Assembly: GCA_018334855.1 (NCBI GenBank)
Contig: JAGXLE010000085.1
Location: 1-6,638, forward strand
Length of the DNA: 6,638 nucleotides
Direction: 5' to 3'
Origin: Desulfobacterales bacterium
Lineage (GTDB): Bacteria > Desulfobacterota > Desulfobacteria > Desulfobacterales > Desulfosalsimonadaceae
A model generated the notes under the pieces. It did no database searches. It saw nothing but the letters and a program-made list of their open reading frames with translations, and was not told the DNA's origin. The position numbers and the translations under genes are program-made. Shown one piece after another: positions 1-5,674 of this stretch (position 1 is the stretch's first letter; each line of letters starts with the position of its first letter).

Positions 1-368
1 GTATAAATATAAGAGCACAGAATATCTGAGTATTCCCCGGCCATGGCAGGACTTAAAGCCGTGATCTCGCCCATGGCCTCGGGCGCGCCCCAGCCGATGC
101 CTCCTGATTCGTCATTTAGCATCCACATCAACCTGCGCATGATAACACGGGCAGATTCCCGGTCCGATTCCGCCAGGTCCGCAACTACCCGGCCTGCAGC
201 GGCGATGGCACGCCATCGCAGAGTCCCGTCTGCATCATAGAACTGTGAAATCAGGGCATTTATAACCCGTCGCGGCCTGTGGCAGGAAATCTGCGCAAAG
301 GCTTTTTCCCTGTCTGCCCCGGAAAGTATCTGTCTTACCTGCTTTCTGAGAGCCCTGGCGCCTTGCAA
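1..368 (-). CDS. DVU0298-family HEAT-repeat-like protein, C-terminus cut by window edge
   Basis: This is the N-terminal 122 codons of a helical protein resembling the DVU0298 family of sulfate reducers, whose biochemical function is not known to me. Family signatures visible are RRVINALISQFYDADGTLRW at about residues 33-52 and, near residues 81-101, a run beginning MWMLNDESGG and ending APEAMGE. The helical Ala/Arg-rich character suggests HEAT-like repeats. No ATG is available: an in-frame stop lies just upstream, so the most plausible start is TTG at 368, two bases after the stop of the DsrE-like gene, with no good Shine-Dalgarno sequence. Translation is probably coupled to the preceding gene. 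It is the last visible gene of the rubredoxin-fprA cluster. The family call rests on recalled sequence resemblance; the start codon is the weakest part. Confidence 0.72.
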   Translation of the reverse strand, partial: MQGARALRKQVRQILSGADREKAFAQISCHRPRRVINALISQFYDADGTLRWRAIAAAGRVVADLAESDRESARVIMRRLMWMLNDESGGIGWGAPEAMGEITALSPAMAGEYSDILCSYIY

Positions 369-370
369 TC

Positions 371-721
371 TCAGAACACCACAATCTCATAGCCCTGGCT
401 CAGAAACCCGGCAAACGAGGGATGGCCGGACATATCATCGAGCAGTGCCAGCCCCTGCCTTTGCGCCGAGTCCCGGGTGCCCATCTGCCCTGAGCATGCC
501 CGGCATACTCCGGCCACGAGATTTTCGCTCTTTACCTGCTGCCACATTTTAAACAGCCCGGTTGCCTCGTTTTCCAGTCCCGGAAGCAGCTTGGTGGCAT
601 CTCCTTCAAGCACCATCCGGACCTCGTATCCCCGAGCATGCATGTCAAGAACATTTAGCAGTACATGCGTAAAACACATGGCATCATCATTGAATACGAA
701 CAAGGCCACTTTTTTCGTCAT
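371..721 (-). CDS. DsrE-like small cytoplasmic protein
   Basis: The product is about 116 aa and begins MTKKVALFVFNDDAMCF, a beta-strand followed by a loop and helix typical of DsrE/DsrF-like folds found in sulfur-metabolising bacteria. A CxxC pair sits at about residues 73-76 (GVCRACSGQMG) and one more Cys lies near residue 16. These could carry persulfides or respond to redox, but the specific reaction is unknown. No signal peptide or membrane segment is seen. Two consecutive ATGs exist. The first, at 724, overlaps the ferredoxin stop as ATGA but is only 3 bases from GGAGG (728-732). The second, at 721, has 6-base spacing and is preferred. The gene sits between a ferredoxin and a DVU0298-family gene, so it is likely co-translated with the FprA module. 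The family call is fairly confident, the role is not. Confidence 0.8.
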   Translation of the reverse strand: MTKKVALFVFNDDAMCFTHVLLNVLDMHARGYEVRMVLEGDATKLLPGLENEATGLFKMWQQVKSENLVAGVCRACSGQMGTRDSAQRQGLALLDDMSGHPSFAGFLSQGYEIVVF

Positions 722-933
722 CATAAGCCTCCAGCTTTATAATCAATGCTTGTCCATCTTATGCAGTCTGCAGGACAGTGCTTTACGGCCTCGTCCACGC
801 AGTCTTCCGGATAATCATGCAACGATATCACCCGCACGTAACCCGCATCCGTAATCACGAATACCTCCGGGCAGACCTCGGCGCACACCCCGCACCTTAT
901 GCATTCACTGAGCTCGACTTCCGGTTCGGCCAT
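721..933 (-). CDS. Ferredoxin, single 4Fe-4S cluster type
   Basis: This 70-aa acidic protein resembles the small monocluster ferredoxins of Desulfovibrio. Cys11, Cys14 and Cys17 (CIRCGVC) plus Cys53 (HCP) are the expected ligands of one [4Fe-4S] cluster. Cys21 and Cys45 sit exactly where the disulfide-forming pair lies in D. gigas ferredoxin (its Cys18 and Cys42, with an offset of three), so a disulfide or cluster interconversion is possible. It is a cytoplasmic one-electron carrier. The ATG at 933 lies 7 bases after the fprA stop and has no clear Shine-Dalgarno, which suggests translational coupling. Its own stop overlaps the next gene as ATGA. Position directly behind FprA suggests it supplies or receives electrons around that enzyme, although FprA's usual partner is rubredoxin. 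Confidence 0.88.
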   Translation of the reverse strand: MAEPEVELSECIRCGVCAEVCPEVFVITDAGYVRVISLHDYPEDCVDEAVKHCPADCIRWTSIDYKAGGL

Positions 934-940
934 GGGCGGA

Positions 941-2125
941 TCAACCGTTTACCGCTGCACCGATTTTGCGTCCGAAATCCACGCATTGGGCCACGGCCCC
1001 AGTGTCGGGCACATATTGTATGCGAAGGCCGGGATCAATAATTTCCGCGCCCATGGCCTCGAGCTCTTCGCGAATGATCTTTACGGCCTCGCCGCTCCAG
1101 CCGTAAGAACCGAAAGCTGTTCCCATACGGTTTTTGGGCCGCAGGCCCTTTACATAGGTCAGCACGTCTGCCACGGTCGGAAAAATCGTGTTGTTTATCG
1201 TGGGCGAGCCAAACACCATGGCCCTTGCATCGAGCAGTTCTGTCATGATGTTGCTGCGATCCGAGCTTCTGATGTGGATAGGCCTGACAGCCGCTCCGGT
1301 TTCGGCAATCCCGTCTGATATTGCTTCGGCCATTTTCCGGGTGCTTTTCCACATAGTGTCATAAACCACCACTGCCTTATTTAACGGGATCTGCTTGCTC
1401 CAGGTTACATAGGCATTGATTATTTTTGCAGGATCCTTTCTCCAGATAATTCCGTGATCCGGGCAGATCATCCTTATATCAAGGCCCATCTCGGTTATCT
1501 GCTCAGCCAGCTTTAAAATCTTGGGGGCGTACAGCAGCAGAATATTTGCAAAATATTTCTTGGCATGGGGCATGATTGCGTTATCAATTACATCGTCAAA
1601 CATTTCGTAGCCTGCATAGTGCTGGCCGAAGGCATCGCTTGAAAACAGGATCCCTTCTGTCTTGTCAAAGGTAAACATGCTGTCTGGCCAGTGCAGCATC
1701 CGGGTTTCGAGAAACACCAGCTTCCGGCTGCCTATGGAAAGCTCCTCGCCGTTTTCAACCGGCCGGTAGTTTAGCTTCTGATCAAAATGTGCTGAAAGAT
1801 TCTTGTGCCCCATTTTGGAGCACAGCACCGGCTTGTCCTCTCCTATGTAGTGCATCACCCTCGGAAGAGCACCGGAATGATCCATTTCCGTATGATTGCT
1901 GATCACAAAATCGATCTTTTTCGGATCGACCACCTCGGAAATATTTGAAAGCATCTGGTCTGCAAATTCTTTTTTGACCGTGTCAATGAGAACGACTTTT
2001 TCATCGACTATCAGGTAGGCATTGTAGGTGGTCCCGCACTCGGTGGAATAACCGTGAAAATCCCGGATATTCCAGTCCTTTACGCCTACATGGTAAACAC
2101 CTTTTGCAATTTCAACCGGTTCCAT
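941..2125 (-). CDS. fprA: FprA / rubredoxin:oxygen oxidoreductase, A-type flavodiiron protein
   Basis: This 394-aa cytoplasmic enzyme has the two-domain plan of class A flavodiiron proteins, which reduce O2 to water or NO to N2O with electrons from rubredoxin. The N-terminal metallo-beta-lactamase-like domain (about 1-245) shows the diiron ligands His78, Glu80, Asp82, then His145 (LHWPDSM), Asp164 (SSDAFG) and His224 (CPDHG), matching the D. gigas ROO pattern. The C-terminal flavodoxin domain starts near 249, with the FMN phosphate loop TMWKST at 257-262, SPTINNTI at 307-314 and GSYGWSG at 339-345. The length is normal, with no extra C-terminal domain. The ATG at 2125 follows GAAGG/AAAGGG-like bases. 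A rubredoxin gene lies just upstream and a ferredoxin 7 bases downstream. Whether O2 or NO is the physiological substrate cannot be read from sequence. Confidence 0.96.
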   Translation of the reverse strand: MEPVEIAKGVYHVGVKDWNIRDFHGYSTECGTTYNAYLIVDEKVVLIDTVKKEFADQMLSNISEVVDPKKIDFVISNHTEMDHSGALPRVMHYIGEDKPVLCSKMGHKNLSAHFDQKLNYRPVENGEELSIGSRKLVFLETRMLHWPDSMFTFDKTEGILFSSDAFGQHYAGYEMFDDVIDNAIMPHAKKYFANILLLYAPKILKLAEQITEMGLDIRMICPDHGIIWRKDPAKIINAYVTWSKQIPLNKAVVVYDTMWKSTRKMAEAISDGIAETGAAVRPIHIRSSDRSNIMTELLDARAMVFGSPTINNTIFPTVADVLTYVKGLRPKNRMGTAFGSYGWSGEAVKIIREELEAMGAEIIDPGLRIQYVPDTGAVAQCVDFGRKIGAAVNG

Positions 2126-2215
2126 ACCCTTTTACCTTCTCTGTTTTTTATTTTAGCCGGATCGGCGGCGAGAATTGTATTGTTCGGAATTCACACTTCG
2201 GACTTGAAAACTACA

Positions 2216-2268
2216 GGCCGGTTCGGGGCCTGCACGGGCAAAAATCGCCGTCAAGCCTCAAACCGGCC
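2216..2268 (-). other. Strong inverted repeat between rubredoxin and fprA
   Basis: The arms GGCCGGTTCGGGG (2216-2228) and CCTCAAACCGGCC (2256-2268) can pair at 12 of 13 positions if G-U is allowed, around a 27-base loop. On the transcribed minus strand only a TTTT follows a few bases after the stem, so it is not a textbook terminator. It may be a partial terminator or processing structure that sets the ratio of rubredoxin to FprA, or protects an mRNA end. The pairing is seen; the function is inferred. Confidence 0.55.
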
Positions 2269-2278
2269 CTTTAGGATT

Positions 2279-2440
2279 CTATGCCTGCTTTTCAAAGTCA
2301 GACTTGGGTGCTCCGCATACCGGGCATTCCCAGTCATCGGGCAGATCGTCAAAGCTGGTGCCCGGATCTATGCCGTTGTCAGGATCCCCCTGTTCCGGAT
2401 CATAAACATAACCGCATATAGTGCACACATACTTATCCAT
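2279..2440 (-). CDS. rub: Rubredoxin
   Basis: This 53-aa classical rubredoxin carries a single Fe(Cys)4 centre. The ligands are Cys6 and Cys9 (CTICGY) and Cys39 and Cys42 (CPVCGA), with the family residues Tyr4, Tyr11, Tyr13, the PDNGI-PGT stretch and LPDDW before the second Cys pair. Size and spacing are canonical. It starts at ATG 2440 behind an excellent AAAGGAGG (2449-2456) with 8-base spacing. It is a cytoplasmic one-electron carrier and, lying immediately upstream of fprA on the same strand with a 153-base spacer, is almost certainly the FprA electron donor, as in the rubredoxin-ROO arrangement of Desulfovibrio. The spacer contains a stable inverted repeat, so the two genes may be expressed at different levels. 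Confidence 0.95.
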   Translation of the reverse strand: MDKYVCTICGYVYDPEQGDPDNGIDPGTSFDDLPDDWECPVCGAPKSDFEKQA

Positions 2441-2476
2441 AACCGTTTCCTCCTTTGTCCCTTATAAGTTAAACAT

Positions 2477-2500
2477 CTGCTGCCTGAACTCAAACAGCAG
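2477..2500 (-). other. Stem-loop between cytochrome and rubredoxin genes
   Basis: CTGCTG (2477-2482) and CAGCAG (2495-2500) form a perfect 6-bp inverted repeat around 12 bases, in the 74-base gap between the cytochrome stop and the rubredoxin start. On the minus strand it is followed by ATGTTTAACTT rather than a clean T run, so it is at best a weak terminator. A TATAAG on the minus strand just downstream (2461-2466) could be a -10 element for the rubredoxin module, but no matching -35 was found. Confidence 0.3.
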
Positions 2501-2514
2501 CCCTTGTGTCAACA

Positions 2515-2886
2515 CTATCTTTGATGACAGCCGGCACAGCCGGCAGGGCCGGAAGGCTTTTCAGCCGATTGCCGCGCCTGATGACATTTGATGCATTGGC
2601 CGTTCATGACCTGCTGTTTTTTGAGATCCCCGGCTTTTTGCTTTGCCGCAATGGCACCCCTCCGTTTGGGAAACATGTCATGGCACACATTGCATTCATT
2701 TGTATTTCGCTGGTGAAGCCGGTGCGGAAACGGTACTTCTCCAAGCACGCCGCCTTCAAGCCGGATCATCTCCGCGCCCGTTTCCCCATTGCTTTCCGCA
2801 GAAGCTGCCGCTGTGAGCAAAGCCATGCAAAAAATCCCCATCAGTGCGCAGAAACTTGTCAGGCCGATTCTGCTTTTTCCGCTCAT
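2515..2886 (-). CDS. Exported triheme c-type cytochrome (cytochrome c3/c7-like)
   Basis: The 123-aa product has a clear Sec signal peptide: a basic start (MSGKSR), a hydrophobic core to about residue 28, and a likely cut after AAASA near residue 30. The mature part carries three CxxCH heme sites, CNVCH (65-69), CIKCH (98-102) and CAGCH (117-121), and a PHRLH motif (54-58) offering two distal histidines. This fits small periplasmic cytochromes of the c3/c7 superfamily that shuttle electrons. Only five histidines are present, so one heme lacks an obvious His sixth ligand; Met71 or Met94 are candidates. The ATG at 2886 overlaps the stop of the rubredoxin-like gene as ATGA, which fixes this start over a longer in-frame extension without a signal-peptide-like beginning. 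The electron partners are unknown. Confidence 0.87.
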   Translation of the reverse strand: MSGKSRIGLTSFCALMGIFCMALLTAAASAESNGETGAEMIRLEGGVLGEVPFPHRLHQRNTNECNVCHDMFPKRRGAIAAKQKAGDLKKQQVMNGQCIKCHQARQSAEKPSGPAGCAGCHQR

Positions 2887-3059
2887 CTGGTCTTTGTCCG
2901 GCCTGTGGCGATTCTGTCGTCGCGCCCGGTGTCTGCGCAATCCGGCGTATAGCATGAATTGTCAACAAACTCACATTTTTCCATACAGGACGGACACTGG
3001 TTTGGCGGCGCATCTGCATCAAAGGTATATCCGCAGTTGCTGCATTTCCAGCTGGCCAT
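2883..3059 (-). CDS. Small rubredoxin-like protein with extra cysteines
   Basis: This 58-aa protein begins MASWKCSNCGY and has a compact rubredoxin-type metal site: Cys6-x2-Cys9 and Cys22-x2-Cys25 with a 12-residue gap, as in the C-terminal rubredoxin domain of rubrerythrin rather than in free rubredoxin. After it come three further cysteines (Cys29, Cys36, Cys41 in KCEFVDNSCYTPDC) that a plain rubredoxin does not have. The tail is Arg/Thr-rich and looks unstructured. The ATG at 3059 is preferred, with GGAGG 8 bases upstream; a GTG at 3068 overlaps that ribosome binding site. It follows the rubrerythrin-like ferritin gene by 55 bases and overlaps the cytochrome gene by four. It probably acts as a cytoplasmic electron donor to the ferritin-like protein; the purpose of the extra cysteines is unknown. 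Confidence 0.85.
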   Translation of the reverse strand: MASWKCSNCGYTFDADAPPNQCPSCMEKCEFVDNSCYTPDCADTGRDDRIATGRTKTR

Positions 3060-3114
3060 GGTCTTCACCTCCTTCTCGGGTGCCGCGGTTTTTTGGGGAC
3101 ATCGGCCCGGGGGG

Positions 3115-3594
3115 CTATTTTTTGAGCTTTGTCAACTCACCGCTCAGCAGGCGGATATGTCCCATTTCTTCCTTTATGATCTTATCGATCCTGTTTTTAC
3201 CGTATTTTTCCGGTACCAACTCCTTCATGCCCAGATAAAGAACGATAGAGTCCTTTTCCGCCTGAATGGCGGTCTTCAATATATTTTCCATGGACGAGGT
3301 ATCCACAGGCTTTTCAAAAAACACCCGGATATCGGCCAGGGCTTTGAGATAATTTTCAGCATCGCCTTCGGGATCAAACACGGTTTCGCTCTTGTCCTTT
3401 TCGGCAAGCTGCGAGCGCATTTGTTCAAACAGGGCCTTGTGGTCTTTTTCCATGTCAGCCAGGCCCACAAGCATTTCCTTGCTTGCAGCATCAGATACAT
3501 CTTCTGCCGCTTTGCGATAAAACTCTTCTCCGTTTACCTCGATATCTTCTGCCAGTTTGAAAATGTCATCCGCGCTGAAATCAAATGCAGCCAT
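3115..3594 (-). CDS. Rubrerythrin-like diiron ferritin-family protein lacking a rubredoxin domain
   Basis: This 159-aa, all-helical protein has the four-helix diiron pattern of the ferritin/rubrerythrin superfamily: Glu19 in EDIEVNGEEFY, Glu49-x2-His52 (MEKDH), Glu113 in AIQAEKD, and Glu143-x2-His146 (EEMGH). Relatives reduce peroxide or bind iron in the cytoplasm. It ends shortly after the fourth helix (TKLKK), without the C-terminal Cys4 rubredoxin domain of classical rubrerythrin; a rubredoxin-like protein is encoded separately 55 bases downstream. Three ATGs occur near the start (3606, 3597, 3594). The GGAGG at 3600-3604 lies inside the longest version and gives acceptable 5-base spacing only to 3594, so MAAFDF is chosen. 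It is the first gene of a three-gene unit with a promoter-like element upstream. Peroxidase activity is inferred from family. Confidence 0.85.
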   Translation of the reverse strand: MAAFDFSADDIFKLAEDIEVNGEEFYRKAAEDVSDAASKEMLVGLADMEKDHKALFEQMRSQLAEKDKSETVFDPEGDAENYLKALADIRVFFEKPVDTSSMENILKTAIQAEKDSIVLYLGMKELVPEKYGKNRIDKIIKEEMGHIRLLSGELTKLKK

Positions 3595-3637
3595 CATTTC
3601 CTCCATAATCTTGTAGGTTCAAAAACCGGCATTTTCA

Positions 3638-3666
3638 AAAATAATGCCTCTGTTATTTTTCGCCAA
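3638..3666 (-). promoter_or_regulatory. Putative sigma-70 promoter for the ferritin-rubredoxin-cytochrome unit
   Basis: Reading the minus strand, TTGGCG (3661-3666) and TATTTT (3638-3643) are separated by exactly 17 bases, a fair match to -35/-10 consensus. Initiation would fall near 3630, about 35 bases before the start codon. A 12-bp palindrome, TTTGC-CT-GCAAA (3671-3682), lies just upstream of the -35 and could be an operator. This is pattern matching only. Confidence 0.42.
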
Positions 3667-3721
3667 TAAGTTTGCCTGCAAATTTGTACCGCTCCCTGCT
3701 AATGCCGTACATAACGCCTGC

Positions 3722-3922
3722 TTATCGCCAGTCGCCCTTTTTTATGTGGGCTGCTTTTTCCGATTCAGCCGTTTTTTTGATCTTATAGCCGGCATCCCGG
3801 ATAATTCCGTAAAGCACCCCGCAGCCTGTATCCTCCCGGTGGGCGTCGCCGTCATCTGCCAGCTCCAGCATGGTTTTTACAAGCCTCAGTGTTTTTCTAA
3901 TATTTTCGTCTGCCGGTTTCAA
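3722..3922 (-). CDS. Conserved small protein of unknown function (66 aa)
   Basis: The product is a short, charged, helical protein with one cysteine in the motif REDTGCGVLYGIIRD (residues 29-43), followed by a lysine-rich stretch YKIKKTAESEKAAHIKKGDW. It has no signal peptide or membrane segment. I recall similar small proteins in Desulfobacterota but know no function. The only reasonable start is TTG at 3922, because an in-frame stop lies a few codons above. A five-codon ORF (ATG at 3936) ends in a TGA overlapping this TTG, so translation may be coupled. The gene stands alone: a 299-base regulatory region separates it from the sigma-54 activator upstream, and a promoter separates it from the ferritin gene downstream. 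A sigma-54-like element about 95 bases upstream suggests control by the neighbouring activator. Confidence 0.68.
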   Translation of the reverse strand: MKPADENIRKTLRLVKTMLELADDGDAHREDTGCGVLYGIIRDAGYKIKKTAESEKAAHIKKGDWR

Positions 3923-4014
3923 TACCTGAAATCCATAAATTCAAGATGGCCTGCACTGCCTGTTCTGCCGGGGCGCGATTCCCCGCATGGTTATCCATTG
4001 TTTAAAAAGATACA

Positions 4015-4030
4015 ATCAATTTCCATGCCA
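4015..4030 (-). promoter_or_regulatory. Putative sigma-54 (-24/-12) promoter of the 66-aa gene
   Basis: On the minus strand the sequence is TGGCATGGAAATTGAT. It matches TGGCACG-N4-TTGC(A/T) at the -24 block (TGGCA and the following G) with exactly 10 bases between the -24 GG and the -12 dinucleotide. The -12 dinucleotide is GA instead of the usual GC, which weakens the case. It lies about 95 bases upstream of the 66-aa gene, directly downstream of a sigma-54 activator gene and its likely binding site. Confidence 0.42.
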
Positions 4031-4159
4031 AAACCGGCAATCCTCTTTTTAATCACTCAATCGCATAAACACTTAGCCACTTGTATCGCCGGGGATTAAA
4101 AAGGAATGCCTTTCCAGGGCGATTTATTGAAACGGCAAATTTAAAAAGAATGTTTTTAA

Positions 4160-4184
4160 TGTCTCAATCAAGGATCATGATACA
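4160..4184. promoter_or_regulatory. Putative activator-binding inverted repeat (upstream activating site)
   Basis: TGTCTCA (4160-4166) and TGATACA (4178-4184) form a 6-of-7 inverted repeat with an 11-base spacer. The half-site TGATACA/TGTATCA is identical to both arms of the repeat in front of the sigma-54 activator gene (5708-5730). Its position, roughly 150 bases upstream of the -24/-12-like element, is normal for a site bound by a Fis-type DNA-binding domain. Binding is inferred. Confidence 0.42.
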
Positions 4185-4221
4185 TTAGTGTTTCAAAGAC
4201 CGTTAAATACAAAAGCGGGAA

Positions 4222-5589
4222 TCATTCTGTTTCAGGCACGGCCTCGGGATAGTCTCTGATGAACCTGTATAGCGTGGCGCGCCCTACCTCCAGCATTTTT
4301 GCAGCCCTAACCTTGTTGCCCCCGGTTTTCTGCAAAGCGTTTCTGACCGTTTCCACATCCAGTTTTTTATCCGGCCCCCGGCTTCTGCCTGATTGCTGCC
4401 GGGCACGCAGCTCCTCAGGCAGATCAGACGGGCGCACTGTCCTGCCGCCGCTTCTGACAAGTGCAAACTGCAGCACATTCTGCAGCTGACGGACGTTGCC
4501 GGGCCATTCATAATCCATTATCAGGGTCATGGCCTCGCCAGATACTGCCGCGGGTTCTGTTCTGCCGTGTTCTTCTGCAAATTTCGCAAGAAAATGCTCA
4601 ACAAGAAGAGGAATATCATTTCTTCGTTCGCGCAGCGGAGGCAGATCAAACGGTATGACGTTTAACCGGTAATACAGGTCTTCCCTAAATGACCCGTTTC
4701 GGATTTCCTTTTTCAGATCCTTGTTGGTGGCACTTATCGTGCGCACATCGACCGATACTGTCTTTTCCCCGCCCACTTTCTCAAACCTGCCGGTCTGGAG
4801 AAAGCGCAGCAACTTTACCTGCATCTGGTTGGACAATTCAGCCACCTCGTCTAAAAACACGGTGCCGCCGTGGGCGAGCTCGAACCTGCCCCGCTTGTCG
4901 CGTATCGCCCCGGAAAAGGCCCCTTTTACGTGACCGAAAAGCTCGCTTTCTATCAGCCCTTCCGGAAGGGCCCCGCAGTTTATGGGTACAAAGGGAGCCC
5001 CGGCCCTTCTGCTTTCATTATGGATGGCATCTGCCACCAGTTCTTTGCCGGTTCCTGTTTCGCCGTAAATGTGAACCGGGTAGTCATAGCCGGACAGATC
5101 CCTGATCTGCTGAAAAATCTGGAGCATCCTGTGGTCCCGGCCGATAATATTGGCAAAACCCGACAACTGCCCGGACTTGAACCTGAGTTTCAGCAATTCA
5201 GTCAGATCCTGAATCGAAGCGAGAACGCCTACGATTTGCTCCGAATCATCTCTTATGGGCGAAACAGACATTTCCGCCTTCCGGCTCTGGCCGTCTTTGG
5301 TGAGAACATTAACAGGATATTCAACATTTTCGGGCAAATCCTGGTAATCCTGCCGGCGGTTATCTTCAAAAAGACACTGCTGGCCGCAGAAAGGCTCGCC
5401 AAAGGCTTTATGGCAATCCTTGCCCAACACTTCCTCCCGGCTGTAACCTGTCAGGCGTTCTGCCTCGTGGTTGAAGAAGAAAATCCTCCGTTCCAGGTCA
5501 TGGGCAATAATGCCCTCCTTGAGGTGGTCCAGGATGCGGACCAGGTTCTGTTTTTCGGCCATAAGCCGGACAAATTTTTCCTCTGGCAT
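4222..5589 (-). CDS. Sigma-54-dependent transcriptional activator, PAS-AAA+-Fis HTH
   Basis: The 455-aa protein has an N-terminal PAS domain (about 15-130), a sigma-54-interacting AAA+ domain (about 145-375) and a Fis-type helix-turn-helix (about 410-446). The AAA+ domain has Walker A GETGTGKE (176-183), the sigma-54 contact loop GAFSGA (224-229, Ser replacing the usual Thr), Walker B VFLDE (244-248), FREDLYYRLN (301-310) with arginine-finger candidates, and PGNVRQLQN (363-371). The PAS domain bears Cys59, Cys68 and Cys72 (GKDCH, FCGQQC), which could bind a metal or cluster, or act as redox switches. There is no receiver domain, so it probably senses an internal signal directly. The start is ATG 5589 behind AGGAAG; a longer reading to 5823 would cross the promoter. 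Its targets are unknown but may include the 66-aa gene and its own promoter. Confidence 0.93.
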   Translation of the reverse strand: MPEEKFVRLMAEKQNLVRILDHLKEGIIAHDLERRIFFFNHEAERLTGYSREEVLGKDCHKAFGEPFCGQQCLFEDNRRQDYQDLPENVEYPVNVLTKDGQSRKAEMSVSPIRDDSEQIVGVLASIQDLTELLKLRFKSGQLSGFANIIGRDHRMLQIFQQIRDLSGYDYPVHIYGETGTGKELVADAIHNESRRAGAPFVPINCGALPEGLIESELFGHVKGAFSGAIRDKRGRFELAHGGTVFLDEVAELSNQMQVKLLRFLQTGRFEKVGGEKTVSVDVRTISATNKDLKKEIRNGSFREDLYYRLNVIPFDLPPLRERRNDIPLLVEHFLAKFAEEHGRTEPAAVSGEAMTLIMDYEWPGNVRQLQNVLQFALVRSGGRTVRPSDLPEELRARQQSGRSRGPDKKLDVETVRNALQKTGGNKVRAAKMLEVGRATLYRFIRDYPEAVPETE

Positions 5590-5674
5590 AATCTTCCTGC
5601 AAATCGGTTCTGTAAATGGCAACATGAGAAAACAAAAATCGGCAGAAAACAGCTGCCGCATGCGGGCAAGAGAA

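Larger units (their letters stand above)
3923..4221. other. Gene-free regulatory stretch between the activator and the 66-aa gene
   Basis: No credible ORF is present. Besides the elements listed separately, it holds a CGGGG/CCCCG hairpin with a 7-base loop (3969-3985), which would lie in the leader of the 66-aa gene. It also holds an inverted pair TTTTTAATC (4046-4054) and GATTAAAAA (4094-4102), and an AT-rich hairpin TTAAAAA/TTTTTAA (4141-4159). The word TGTATC or its complement occurs at 4009-4014, 4082-4087 and 4179-4184. The density of symmetric elements is high for so short a region. Confidence 0.5.

Noticed and set aside
2507..2512. Perfect TTGACA upstream of the rubredoxin gene as a promoter
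   Set aside because: No acceptable -10 hexamer lies 15-19 bases downstream on the minus strand (GAGTTC, AGTTCA and GTTCAG are the options at 15-17).
2887..2955. 23-residue extension of the cytochrome ahead of its signal peptide
   Set aside because: It overlaps the rubredoxin-like gene out of frame and would bury the signal peptide; the ATGA overlap at 2883-2886 supports the shorter start.
3683..3705. Sigma-54 promoter upstream of the ferritin gene (GG...TTTGC)
   Set aside because: The GG to GC spacing is 9 instead of 10 and the TGGCA block is missing.
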